This document shows positions 40,063 to 48,450 of a stretch of 58,165 bases of DNA, piece after piece (the stretch's first letter is position 1; each line of letters opens with the position of its first letter). Source of the stretch: Nitrososphaerota archaeon (lineage in GTDB: Archaea > Thermoproteota > Nitrososphaeria > Nitrososphaerales > Nitrosopumilaceae). The notes below the pieces were generated by a model that was not told the DNA's origin, did not search any database, and was given only the letters and a program-made list of their open reading frames with translations. The DNA lies in contig VHBK01000003.1 in the NCBI GenBank assembly GCA_016872015.1, positions 1 through 58,165 on the forward strand, given 5' to 3'. The position numbers and the translations under genes were made by a program.

Positions 40063-40896
40063 ATGGTCTATTTGCGAACAAAAACAGTCAAAGGCGAGCG
40101 CTATTTGTATTTGGTAAAATCAGTCTGGGACCCAAAAAAGAACACATCCAAGCAAGAGACCATCAAATATTTGGGAAAATCATCAGAAGTAACAAAACAA
40201 GACATACCGTTTGAGTACAGAAACGACCCAAAGGTAGTTGCGTTTTTGGCATCAGATGAAGCAATGGATCTTGACAAAAGAGACGAAATGCTTTCCAAGC
40301 TTCAAGACCAGCTCTTCAAGTTATTTATGAGAGGAGATCTGGAAGGCGCACTAGGACTGTACTCTGACTATCGCTCAACATCTGGAACTACAAACTTTTT
40401 TGAGAGAATTCTCACACCAGTGATGTACCAGGTAGGCGAGCTCTGGGCAAAAAACAAAATAAGTATTGCAGACGAGCATGTCTGCAGTAATATCGCAAAC
40501 AGTTTGATTAGAATTATCTTTAGCAAAAATGAGAGGGCGCCAACCAAAAAGAAAATTCTGATCTGCACTCCAGAAGGAGAACATCATAATTTAGGGCCAA
40601 GCATTTTGGAGTCACATCTCTCGTGTAGTGGGTTTAGGGTCTTTAATTTGGCGCCATCAGAGCCACACGAATCCATAGTGAGATTTATTGAATCATCAAA
40701 GCCAGATGCCATACTTGTATCTATTACATTAACAGACAACATCAGACCCGGGCAACGACTGATCAAAAAAATAAAGGAAAAATTTGACATTCCAATATTT
40801 GTTGGTGGTCAGGCAGTAAAGGACCAAAATATTAGCCTAGATGCGCAAATAATCCGAGAATCTAGCCTCAAAAGCCTGCCAAAACTCATCAATTAA
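40063..40896 (+). CDS. CarH-like cobalamin-binding protein with transposase-type N-terminus
   Basis: A 277-residue protein. Residues about 1-50 (VYLRTKTVKGERYLYLVKSVW, ETIKYLGKS) resemble the N-terminal domain of IS1634-type transposases rather than a MerR HTH. Residues about 75-150 form the four-helix cap with GELWAKNKISIADEH, which is exactly W-x9-EH as in the light sensor CarH. The B12 fold follows with EGEHHNLGPSILESHLSCSGF (E-x-H-x2-G). It probably binds adenosylcobalamin and may sense light or B12 level. ATG 40063 is 26-30 bases from a TATA-like cattatttatt. Confidence 0.8.
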   Translation: MVYLRTKTVKGERYLYLVKSVWDPKKNTSKQETIKYLGKSSEVTKQDIPFEYRNDPKVVAFLASDEAMDLDKRDEMLSKLQDQLFKLFMRGDLEGALGLYSDYRSTSGTTNFFERILTPVMYQVGELWAKNKISIADEHVCSNIANSLIRIIFSKNERAPTKKKILICTPEGEHHNLGPSILESHLSCSGFRVFNLAPSEPHESIVRFIESSKPDAILVSITLTDNIRPGQRLIKKIKEKFDIPIFVGGQAVKDQNISLDAQIIRESSLKSLPKLIN

Positions 40897-40935
40897 TCCC
40901 AAAAGTAATTTTTAGTACAAAGACAGATTCCACTT

Positions 40936-41868
40936 GTGGGCAAATTTACCAAGGTAGAGCCATCCTATATCTCCAAGGACGGCTGCCGCCTTGTTTGGGA
41001 GGGAATTGATGAGGACGATTCCGATGTGGTAGTACTAAACAAAGACGAGCTAGACTCACTGACAGAGATTTTGGCAAAAAACTCTACTGGTAAGGTAGAG
41101 CTGGAAGATGAGTTTAGCACAATTCTGATAAACACGGATCTAGTCCAGTTTCGCCTAAAGGACTCCAAATATTTAGAGGCAAAGACTAGTACAATGACAA
41201 AAGCCATATTAGAATACAAAAAGGTCCCGCACACTCCAAAGATAATCAAGGTTTATCCTAAAGAATTCCTGCCCTCAATCCAAATAGAAAAGGAAGATGA
41301 AGGTAATCAGCTCAAGGCAGTCCTAAAATCAAAGCCAAAAAAAGGAATTCCGCAATCAGACTTGTTTCGCGTAATGTCAACTAGGCGCTCTACTAGAAAC
41401 TTTGACTCTTCCAAAGTAGTAGAACAATGGCAAGTAGACAAAATCTTGGCAGCTGCAGATACTGCTCCCACTGCAGGAAACTTTCAGGGCTTTGAGGTGT
41501 TTTACATCAAAAACAAGGAAGTAAAGCGAAGACTGGTCGAGGCTGCAAACAAACAGCCCTTTGTGAATGCGCCAGTGGTATTGGTGTTTTGTATGGACCC
41601 ATCCCGAGTCAAGATAAATTTCCCCCCGGAAATTCTGGCAAAATTCTCGCTGCAGGACGCAACACTGGCAGCTGCGTATTCCCAGCTTGCCGCCTCTGCC
41701 CTTGGCTTGAGCTCAATTTGGATTGGAATGATTGATGAGGAAAAAGTAAAGCAGATTCTCGGAACCAAGCTTAGACCGTCATCCATATTGTGCATTGGTT
41801 ATCCACAAAAGAGCAGGCCTCCAAAGTCCAGACGAAAGCTAAAGGACTTGGTACGAGTAATAGAGTAA
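40936..41868 (+). CDS. Nitroreductase family protein with N-terminal extension
   Basis: A 310-residue flavoprotein from GTG 40936. Residues about 1-130 are a novel-looking extension (SYISKDGCRLVWEGIDEDDS, LVQFRLKDSKY). Residues about 140-305 are an FMN nitroreductase domain with MSTRRSTRNFDSSKVVEQWQ, APTAGNFQGFEVFYIKN and the C-terminal LGLSSIWIGMID. The reaction is probably NAD(P)H-dependent reduction, possibly F420- or B12-related by analogy with BluB-type members, but no lower-ligand enzyme motif is clear. It starts 39 bases after the B12 gene and may be co-transcribed. Confidence 0.75.
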   Translation: MGKFTKVEPSYISKDGCRLVWEGIDEDDSDVVVLNKDELDSLTEILAKNSTGKVELEDEFSTILINTDLVQFRLKDSKYLEAKTSTMTKAILEYKKVPHTPKIIKVYPKEFLPSIQIEKEDEGNQLKAVLKSKPKKGIPQSDLFRVMSTRRSTRNFDSSKVVEQWQVDKILAAADTAPTAGNFQGFEVFYIKNKEVKRRLVEAANKQPFVNAPVVLVFCMDPSRVKINFPPEILAKFSLQDATLAAAYSQLAASALGLSSIWIGMIDEEKVKQILGTKLRPSSILCIGYPQKSRPPKSRRKLKDLVRVIE

Positions 41869-41870
41869 AA

Positions 41871-42056
41871 TCAAGATTTCATACGATGTCTTGCCTTTGA
41901 GCGGAGCCTAGAACCACAGCACGGACAGTTTATCGAATCAACTTGGAGATACATCGAGCAATACGTGCATCTTTTTTGGCCCAGGTCATATCGGAATCCA
42001 TTTTGTGTTCTTTGTGCCTTGAAACTAGTGCAAAAGCCCTTGCATGACGTAGACAT
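41871..42056 (-). CDS. Zinc-ribbon protein
   Basis: A 61-residue protein from ATG 42056 with CKGFCTSFKA, KRCTYCSMY and CPCCGSRLRSKAR: six or more Cys arranged as in the N-terminal part of the protein at 23202-23609, its longer paralogue. Probably a nucleic-acid-binding zinc ribbon. A TATA box (gtttaaataaa) is 25 bases upstream. It converges on the nitroreductase gene. Confidence 0.65.
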   Translation of the reverse strand: MSTSCKGFCTSFKAQRTQNGFRYDLGQKRCTYCSMYLQVDSINCPCCGSRLRSKARHRMKS

Positions 42057-42102
42057 GGATTGATCGTCCAAGATTTTTATTTAAACGCGGGCCAACTTTG
42101 TT

Positions 42103-42147
42103 GTCTAGTGCCAATACTATTCCCACAAGAAAAAATTAGCACTAGAC
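42103..42147. promoter_or_regulatory. Paired GTCTAGTGC / GCACTAGAC elements in a divergent promoter
   Basis: GTCTAGTGC (42103-42111) and GCACTAGAC (42139-42147) are exact reverse complements. The first starts 47 bases from ATG 42056 and the second ends 48 bases before ATG 42195, so each serves one gene. A third copy sits at -48 of the B12 gene. Confidence 0.55.
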
Positions 42148-42194
42148 TAGAATTTTATCACTAGTTTATATAATAAAATTGCAAAACTCACTCA

Positions 42195-42947
42195 ATGAAA
42201 CAACAATTAACGCAAAATAATGCAATCAAACTTGTAGCTCTAGTAATTGCAGCTAGTCTGATTCTTAGTGTTACACTATCTACTAGTGCATTTGCTGAAG
42301 AAAAGAAAGACAAGAAAAAAGACTCAAAGAAAGATTCCAAAAAGGATGCAAAAAAAGAAAATAAGAAAACTGTAAAAAAGACAGAGACAAAAAAGACTCA
42401 AACCAAACCAATCATCGCTAATGTAACACAGCCAGCATCAGCTCCTGTTGATCCAATGCAAGAAAAGCTAGCAGCCTGCAAAGCAAAGGAAACACAGCGA
42501 GAGCAATATGAATGCGAAAAGGCACTCAAGGCAAACTCTGGAGATGCGGCATTCAAGGCAAAGGCAACCAAGACCACAATCGGCCCAATTACATTCTACT
42601 ATGCAGGGGCAACAGTGGAAAAAAGCAGTAACAAAGACATTGTCAACCTCAAGTTCCTAGTTGAAAACACTGGCTCCAAAGATAACATCTCTCTGTATTG
42701 TACAGGTCCTGCGGCGTGCAATTATGACGTATCTGATGGCACTACGACATTCAAGTACTCATCACAAGATTTTACCAACGGCCAAATTGTCCTAAAGCCA
42801 GGGGCATCTAGGACATTTAACATGCTCTTTGGTCCAGCAATTGGTTATGGAAGCTATGTCGACTTCAAGTTTGAACCAACAAAGCAGTACACGTTCAATG
42901 TTAAAGAGCCGTGGGGTTCTGGAAATATTCCACTGAACCTAAAATAA
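42195..42947 (+). CDS. Secreted Lys-rich protein with immunoglobulin-like domain
   Basis: A 250-residue protein with a signal peptide (cleavage near AFA-EE, residue 35) and a very basic linker (KKDKKKDSKKDSKKDAKKENKK-type) to about residue 65. After a stretch with several Cys (KLAACKAKE, QYECEKAL), residues about 120-245 form an Ig-like beta domain (VNLKFLVENTGSKDNISLYC). It is probably bound to the cell surface. Function unknown. A TATA box (tagtttatataa) is about 26 bases upstream. Confidence 0.65.
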   Translation: MKQQLTQNNAIKLVALVIAASLILSVTLSTSAFAEEKKDKKKDSKKDSKKDAKKENKKTVKKTETKKTQTKPIIANVTQPASAPVDPMQEKLAACKAKETQREQYECEKALKANSGDAAFKAKATKTTIGPITFYYAGATVEKSSNKDIVNLKFLVENTGSKDNISLYCTGPAACNYDVSDGTTTFKYSSQDFTNGQIVLKPGASRTFNMLFGPAIGYGSYVDFKFEPTKQYTFNVKEPWGSGNIPLNLK

Positions 42948-42971
42948 CCCCTTTTTCTTCCCATATCATCT

Positions 42972-43805
42972 TTGAATCAAAAGATTACGATAAACCCCCT
43001 TGACGTACTATTATGGAATGGCAGACATTCCGGAAAAGACATTGTCAATATCTATTCCAAGTTCGGCCCAATGATGCAGGTTGGCGCAGACACAAAAATG
43101 CTCAACTTTGGCTTGTGGAAAAACGCTACTGCATTGCCTGATGCGCAAAGGGAAATGTCAGAATATGCATCCGAGTTTGGCGAGTTTGGATCCGCAAAAA
43201 AAATCCTAGATGTCGGCAGCGGGTTTTGCATTCCTGCCACAATATGGAAGGAAAAATTTTCACATCTTGACATTTTTTGCATGGACTTGAATTTCTTGGA
43301 GCTAAAAAACGGCAGCAACCATGTAATATCTCAGATAAACTCTTCCTCTGGCGATATTCCATTTTCCGATGAGTCATTTGACAGGATTATAGCTCTGGAA
43401 TCTGCTCAACACTTTGTGCTGGAAAAATTCTTTGAAGAGTCAAGGCGAGTCTTGACTAGTAATGGCAAGCTAATACTTGCAATTCCCGTTACAACTGATC
43501 CGTCATTATTCAGGCTTGGAATACTAAGCATAACATGGCTTTCAAAAAAATACACCAAATCTCACGTCCTAGATGCAATAAGGCAGGCCGGATTTCGCCT
43601 CAAAAAAGAAGAATCTGTAGGGGAATTGGTGTATGCACCATTTGCAAATTATTACATACAAAACAGAAAGACCCTCAAAGAAAAACTAGTCACCACATAT
43701 TCTGGAAATGTAGAAAGCCTGGTCTTCAAGTCCATGAAAAAAATGAAGGACCTCTCAGAGAATAAAGTAATTGACTATCTGTTTTTGAGCCTGGAAAAGG
43801 CCTAG
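42972..43805 (+). CDS. SAM-dependent methyltransferase (class I)
   Basis: A 277-residue methyltransferase from TTG 42972. The SAM site is KKILDVGSGFCIPATIW (motif I, about residue 77), followed by FDRIIALESAQHF (motif IV region) and RVLTSNGKLILAI. This pattern matches the Methyltransf_11/UbiE-like group that methylates quinone or lipid intermediates. The target cannot be given. It follows the secreted Lys-rich protein gene after 24 bases, but the two need not be linked. Confidence 0.78.
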   Translation: MNQKITINPLDVLLWNGRHSGKDIVNIYSKFGPMMQVGADTKMLNFGLWKNATALPDAQREMSEYASEFGEFGSAKKILDVGSGFCIPATIWKEKFSHLDIFCMDLNFLELKNGSNHVISQINSSSGDIPFSDESFDRIIALESAQHFVLEKFFEESRRVLTSNGKLILAIPVTTDPSLFRLGILSITWLSKKYTKSHVLDAIRQAGFRLKKEESVGELVYAPFANYYIQNRKTLKEKLVTTYSGNVESLVFKSMKKMKDLSENKVIDYLFLSLEKA

Positions 43806-43871
43806 CTGGAAATTTTCTGCGCAAACTTGACAGATATTGCGCCTGCTGCCACAAAATAAAGCTTCAATTAA

Positions 43872-44729
43872 TTATTTTTGCGCCAGCTCTAAAAGTGCCT
43901 TTGCTTGCTTGTAGTGCACTTCATCAATCATTTTGCCGTCCACTACAGTAGCGCCTTTTCCTTTTTTCGTAGACTCTTCATAGACTGTGCAGACCTTTGC
44001 TGCCCATTCTATTTCAGATTTGTTTGGTGCAAACAGATCATGTGCTGGAATGATTTGATCAGGATGTATGATGGATTTTCCGGAATAGCCAAGGCTTTTT
44101 CCAATGATACAATCTTGCCTTAGGCCTTCTACATCCTTGAGGTCCTGCCAAATTGCATCTATTGCCAGAACTCCTGCTGCCCGTGCATCAACTGGAATTT
44201 TTGCCCGGGAATATTTTGCACCTTCTGGCTGCTTTGTGTATTCAATTTTTAGATCATTTAGCAAATCAAAGACGCCAAATACTACTGCTGGAATTCTCTT
44301 GCTGCTTTTTGCAATGTCATATGTGTTCACTATGCCTTCGGCAGATTCTATTGATGGAATTACAAAAATGGGCTTTAGCTTTCGCTTCTTTTCCAGTGTT
44401 GTTATAATTTTGATAATTTTGCCTAGTTCTCGGGAATTGTTTACCTTTGGTATCACAATTCCATCAAGGCCTTTGTGGACTATTTCGGCCAAATCATCTG
44501 GGATTTTGCCAGATATTGGCGAGTTTGTCCTGACATAGACGGAACTCGAATAGCTGTTTCGCGACTTTAGTGCCTCCTTGATCAGGTTTCGGGCTGTTTT
44601 TTTCTCAGAATCAGGCACGGAATCCTCCAAGTCAAAGCAGACAATGTCTGCTGGAGAAGACTTGGATTTTTCTAAAAAGCGAGGATTATTCCCAGGTACA
44701 AATAGGAGGCTGCGGTAAAGCCTTGCCAA
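43872..44729 (-). CDS. HpcH/HpaI aldolase (citrate lyase beta-like) family protein
   Basis: A 285-residue TIM-barrel CitE-like enzyme. It begins MARLYRSLLFVPGNNPRFLEKSKSS and has DIVCFDLEDSVPDSEKKTAR with the metal-binding acids, YVRTNS, IVIPKVN, IFVIPSIES and SIIHPDQIIPAH. Members cleave or form malyl- or citramalyl-CoA-type bonds. It directly follows the alcohol dehydrogenase gene (4 bases) on the same strand, so both likely act in one carbon pathway, possibly the CoA-ester metabolism of autotrophic growth. Confidence 0.85.
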   Translation of the reverse strand: MARLYRSLLFVPGNNPRFLEKSKSSPADIVCFDLEDSVPDSEKKTARNLIKEALKSRNSYSSSVYVRTNSPISGKIPDDLAEIVHKGLDGIVIPKVNNSRELGKIIKIITTLEKKRKLKPIFVIPSIESAEGIVNTYDIAKSSKRIPAVVFGVFDLLNDLKIEYTKQPEGAKYSRAKIPVDARAAGVLAIDAIWQDLKDVEGLRQDCIIGKSLGYSGKSIIHPDQIIPAHDLFAPNKSEIEWAAKVCTVYEESTKKGKGATVVDGKMIDEVHYKQAKALLELAQK

Positions 44730-44733
44730 AAAT

Positions 44734-45813
44734 TTAGACGCCTTCTGGCTTCATCAGGATTTTGCCAAAGAGGCCTTTTCCTGTCAACATCTTTGTGTGG
44801 GCTTCGGCTGCCTGCTCAAAGGAATAAACAGAATCAATGACTGATTTTATTTTGCCTTTGCCCATCCAATATAGGCCATCATCTAGTTCTGCTTTTGTTC
44901 CCTGTGTTGAACCGAGAATGTTTGTTCCCTTGAAGAAGATGTGTCGAAGGTCTGTCTTTGCATCATAGCCAGTTGTTGCACCACAGGATACCAGTGTTGC
45001 ACCATATTTTAGCAATGTCAGTTGTTGGTTCCAATGTGTTTCTCCGATGTGATCAAATGATACATCGATTCCCGGTACTCCGCCAGATGATTTTGCAATT
45101 TCTTTGGTAATCTTGAATACTTCTTTGCTCCAGTCTGGGTTTCTGTGATCTACTGCATAGTCTGCACCCAGTTGTCTACACTTGTCTAACTTGTCGCCAG
45201 ATGCGGTTGCAATTACTGTGCATCCATATAGTTTTGCGATTTGTATACCAAACGAGCCGACACCAGAACCTCCACCCATAATCAGTACGGTTTGTCCTGG
45301 CTTGATTTTGGCTCTGCCAACTAGCATATGCCATGATGTTAACAATGTCATTGATGCAGCTGCTGCTTGATCATACGATACTCCCTCTGGAATCTTTGAT
45401 ACGTTTACTTCTGGCAAGTGAGTGATTTCTTGATATGCACCCCAGGTCGGACCAGTCTGGAAGCCCCAGATTGTTCTTCTGGTGCAGTCAAATTCGCGTC
45501 CGTCAGTACATGCCTTGCATACTCTACATGACATGTTTGAATGGGATACGACTTTGTCGCCTACTTTGATGTCAATGACATCTTCACCTACTGCAATTAC
45601 GTCGCCTGCGGCATCAGAGCCTGAAACATGTGGTAATGGAACCGCAACGGGTACGCCTCTCATTCCCCAAATATCGTTATAGTTCAGAGCAGCTGCCTTG
45701 ACCTTGAATACAACCTCGTTTGGTTTTGGTTTTGGTTCTGCAATGTCTTTTACTTTGAGAATTCGTGCATAATTATCATCTGGTGCATATTCATCATAAA
45801 CTACTGCCTTCAT
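44734..45813 (-). CDS. Zinc-type medium-chain dehydrogenase/reductase
   Basis: A 359-residue MDR enzyme. The catalytic-domain segment is VSGSDAAGDVIAVGEDV. CRVCKACTDGREFDC carries the structural zinc Cys. The NAD(P) site is VLIMGGGSGVGSFGIQIAKLYG near residue 175. It resembles quinone/acryloyl- or crotonyl-CoA reductase-like members, and an acryloyl-CoA reductase role in the 3-hydroxypropionate/4-hydroxybutyrate cycle is possible but not shown. It precedes a CitE-like gene by 4 bases in the same direction. Confidence 0.82.
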   Translation of the reverse strand: MKAVVYDEYAPDDNYARILKVKDIAEPKPKPNEVVFKVKAAALNYNDIWGMRGVPVAVPLPHVSGSDAAGDVIAVGEDVIDIKVGDKVVSHSNMSCRVCKACTDGREFDCTRRTIWGFQTGPTWGAYQEITHLPEVNVSKIPEGVSYDQAAAASMTLLTSWHMLVGRAKIKPGQTVLIMGGGSGVGSFGIQIAKLYGCTVIATASGDKLDKCRQLGADYAVDHRNPDWSKEVFKITKEIAKSSGGVPGIDVSFDHIGETHWNQQLTLLKYGATLVSCGATTGYDAKTDLRHIFFKGTNILGSTQGTKAELDDGLYWMGKGKIKSVIDSVYSFEQAAEAHTKMLTGKGLFGKILMKPEGV

Positions 45814-45849
45814 GTGTTTTGGGTCAGTAAACCCCTAATTATATTTTAT

Positions 45850-46125
45850 TTAGCGTCGCTCTATTTTGAAGTCGCGCTTTGGTTGTTGTGTAGACTGGAG
45901 TATTTGCTTTAGCTGCTCATCAGATATTTGCGATCGGATCTTTCCCTGCGATGCCATGCCAATCAGATAATTTTCTACTAGTGCCGCAAGCTCTGGCTTT
46001 ACCATTCTAACGTTGGTCAGTCGTAGTCTTGCTTCTGGGGAAAGTAATTGCTTTAGTACTATTTCTTTTTGCGCCAGAATTTCTTCGTCGCTTGGCCGGT
46101 TTTGGTCTCCTTGATCATAGCTCAA
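45850..46125 (-). CDS. PDCD5-family DNA-binding protein
   Basis: A 91-residue archaeal PDCD5 homologue: a compact three-helix bundle with the typical LLSPEARLRLTNVRMVKPELAALVENYLIGMASQGKI and a basic tail. It probably binds DNA or ribosome-associated factors. It is downstream of S19e in the same direction (9-base gap), as in many archaea. Confidence 0.93.
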   Translation of the reverse strand: MSYDQGDQNRPSDEEILAQKEIVLKQLLSPEARLRLTNVRMVKPELAALVENYLIGMASQGKIRSQISDEQLKQILQSTQQPKRDFKIERR

Positions 46126-46134
46126 AGGACATCA

Positions 46135-46587
46135 CTAGGAATAGATTTTGAGTAATGGATTTTGTACTGCAAGCTCGTCTAGGATTTCAGATGCTAGTCT
46201 ATCTAGCTTTTTCATTCCTGCATGAGTAACTACACGGCCCTTGCCTTGCACTTTTTCGACATAGCCAAGCTTTTCTAGTTCCTGAATTGCATTTCGTATA
46301 ATAGCGCCACCTGCGTCTCTGTGGTGTGAAAATGCATATCCTACTGCCTTGTTTCCGCCGTAATCGATTCTAAGGTCGTTCACGCCGATTGGTCCGTGCA
46401 GGTATATTTTTCTAAATACAGATGCGCATCTAGTGTACCACCATTCGCGGTCTTGTGGAGGTCGCACTGCGTGTGAGCCTGTCTTGACATATGAAGCCCA
46501 TTCTGGCTTGCCGATGTTTTCGGACTTTAGCATTGCAGCTAGTCTTGATATTAGAACATCTGCTGGTACGTCGTAGGCTTTTGCCAT
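46135..46587 (-). CDS. rps19e: Small-subunit ribosomal protein S19e
   Basis: A 150-residue S19e, a component of the small subunit head in archaea and eukaryotes. WASYVKTGSHAVRPPQDREWWYTRCASVFRKIYLHGPIGVNDLR is the family core, and GRVVTHAGMKKLDRLASEIL closes it. The gene is followed by PDCD5 and preceded by the RNase P subunit gene on the same strand, a common archaeal translation cluster. Confidence 0.96.
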   Translation of the reverse strand: MAKAYDVPADVLISRLAAMLKSENIGKPEWASYVKTGSHAVRPPQDREWWYTRCASVFRKIYLHGPIGVNDLRIDYGGNKAVGYAFSHHRDAGGAIIRNAIQELEKLGYVEKVQGKGRVVTHAGMKKLDRLASEILDELAVQNPLLKIYS

Positions 46588-46618
46588 GTGAAAGTCAACC
46601 TTTCAAATCGTCTTATAA

Positions 46619-46924
46619 TCATTTAGGTCGAGCAATTACCTTGCGATAGGTGTGATTGCAGAATTTGCATGTGATTCTGATTGATTTTAGGGTCGATCTA
46701 CCCATTCTTATTCGGCTGGTCCCAGGTGGAATAAACGACTTGCATTTTTTGCAAAACTGCATTCTGATTTCATATGGAAGTACGACTTTGTATTTGGTGC
46801 TGATTTTTTTGGCAAGGCCTGCCTGCCTTTGGGCAAGCTCCGGGTTTTGTGAAATGTTGGACTGGGCCTCTTTTACTAGAATTTGAATTCTCTCCAGAGC
46901 AATTTGCTTTGGGTCATACTTCAT
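46619..46924 (-). CDS. rnp4: Ribonuclease P protein component 4 (Rpp21/Rpr2)
   Basis: A 101-residue Rpp21. Two N-terminal helices (IALERIQILVKEAQSNIS, LAQRQAGLAKKISTKYKV) precede a zinc ribbon with FCKKCKSFIPPG and CKFCNHTYRK (four Cys). It binds the RNase P RNA specificity region to process tRNA 5' ends. A 31-base gap separates it from S19e. Confidence 0.92.
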   Translation of the reverse strand: MKYDPKQIALERIQILVKEAQSNISQNPELAQRQAGLAKKISTKYKVVLPYEIRMQFCKKCKSFIPPGTSRIRMGRSTLKSIRITCKFCNHTYRKVIARPK

Positions 46925-46985
46925 TGTATAGTGGTATAATCATATTCTTAATATGGCTGCGCAATTCCTTTTTTAAAATCGACAC

Positions 46986-48008
46986 ATGCAGACTAGAATT
47001 CTCAAGGTAAATTCAAAAAATCCCGGCTTATCGCAGATTAGGCAAGCTTCCAAAATTATACAAACTGGAAGGCTTGTTGCATTTCCAACAGAAACAGTCT
47101 ATGGCCTTGGTGCAAATGCACTAGATTCCAAGGCAGTCAAAAAAATCTTTGAAGCAAAGGGCAGGCCGTCTGATAATCCACTAATTGTGCACATTTCAGA
47201 TGTTGCAGACCTTGGAATTTTGTCTGATGACATACCAAAGACGGCATTTGATCTAATTGATAGGTTTTGGCCAGGACCGCTGACTCTAGTGCTCAAAAAA
47301 TCCAAAATTGTACCAAAAATAACAACTGGCTGCCTAGACACAGTCGCAATACGAATGCCAAAAAACAAAATCGCTCTGGAATTAATTAGGCATTGTGGCA
47401 CTCCAATAGCTGCGCCTTCTGCCAATGTTGCAGGCAAACCCAGCCCCACTAGAGCACAACATGTCATAGATGATCTTTCTGGCAAAATAAGCATGATACT
47501 TGATGGGGGTCCGACAAAAATAGGAATAGAATCCACAGTAATTGATCTTTCCAGAAAAACCCCAATGTTGCTCAGACCTGGCGGTGTGACACTGGAACAG
47601 CTGCAAAAGGTCTTGAGCAAAATTGCAATCCACCCAATCATTCATGGCAAGAAAACAAAAACAATACACCGCTCACCTGGAATGAAGTACAGGCATTACT
47701 CCCCAAGGGCAAAAATAATTCTCATAGAAGGACAAAAATCCAAAGTTAACAAAAAAATTTCACAATTGTTACAATCATACAAAAAGCAGGGACTACGGGT
47801 GGGAATTTTGGGCACAAATATCAAATCAGACATGACAATAACTCAGGGCAGTCAGCAAAAAATTGCTGCCAATTTGTTTAGGTCGTTTAGGGAATTTGAC
47901 GCTAAAAAAATCGACATCATTCTAGCTCAGGGAACAAGCAAGAAGGGCCTTGGCCTAGGGATAATGAACCGGCTTGGCAAAGCTGCCTATAGAAAAATCA
48001 CTGTCTAG
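46986..48008 (+). CDS. sua5: Threonylcarbamoyl-AMP synthase (Sua5)
   Basis: A 340-residue long-form Sua5 that makes threonylcarbamoyl-adenylate for the t6A37 tRNA modification. The YrdC domain (about 1-200) has GRLVAFPTETVYGLGANALDSKAVKKIFEAKGRPSDNPLIVHI and APSANVAGKPSPT. The C-terminal Sua5 domain (about 235-340) follows the linker PGMKYRHYSPRAK. Its end overlaps the convergent HTH-TRASH gene by 11 bases. Confidence 0.95.
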   Translation: MQTRILKVNSKNPGLSQIRQASKIIQTGRLVAFPTETVYGLGANALDSKAVKKIFEAKGRPSDNPLIVHISDVADLGILSDDIPKTAFDLIDRFWPGPLTLVLKKSKIVPKITTGCLDTVAIRMPKNKIALELIRHCGTPIAAPSANVAGKPSPTRAQHVIDDLSGKISMILDGGPTKIGIESTVIDLSRKTPMLLRPGGVTLEQLQKVLSKIAIHPIIHGKKTKTIHRSPGMKYRHYSPRAKIILIEGQKSKVNKKISQLLQSYKKQGLRVGILGTNIKSDMTITQGSQQKIAANLFRSFREFDAKKIDIILAQGTSKKGLGLGIMNRLGKAAYRKITV

Positions 48009-48423
48009 CTTTTTGGTTTAGAGATTCTATTCTGCCTTTGTACTTTTCCTTGTAGGTTGCCCTGCATGTGGTACAGCAGAAAAATCGCTCAAAATCTGCT
48101 ATCTTTAGCGGCTGTGGCTTGCCAGAAATTGGACCATTACACAAATCACAGGTCATGTTAAGTATCATGTTTTTTGTAATTTTGGCAGGCCTAGGCTTTG
48201 TCTTAATGTCTAGCTTCTTTTCGGTTTTGGGCTCCAACAATCCATGATCCAGTACAGGTGACACTGACTTTATCAGGCCGACGTTAACTAGTCGCTCGTA
48301 TCTTGCCTGAACTGTTGGTGTGCTGACCTTGATTTCGCGAGATATTTGTCTAAATGACTTTCTACCATCCTGCATCAGTGATTGTATTATTGCAACATCA
48401 ATATCGTCTAGCTGGTATGGCAT
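47998..48423 (-). CDS. AsnC-type HTH regulator with TRASH metal-binding domain
   Basis: A 141-residue regulator. Residues 1-50 are an AsnC/Lrp winged HTH (LDDIDVAIIQSLMQDGRKSFRQISREIKVSTPTVQARYERL). Residues about 90-130 are a TRASH domain with CDLC and CCTTCRATYKEKYK. TRASH domains bind copper or other thiophilic metals, and HTH-TRASH proteins control copper efflux in some archaea. It adjoins the Dps gene (27 bases), so metal- or oxidative-stress control of Dps is a reasonable idea. Confidence 0.85.
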   Translation of the reverse strand: MPYQLDDIDVAIIQSLMQDGRKSFRQISREIKVSTPTVQARYERLVNVGLIKSVSPVLDHGLLEPKTEKKLDIKTKPRPAKITKNMILNMTCDLCNGPISGKPQPLKIADFERFFCCTTCRATYKEKYKGRIESLNQKARQ

Positions 48424-48450
48424 TGTATAAAAAAATGGAATAATAGGATA

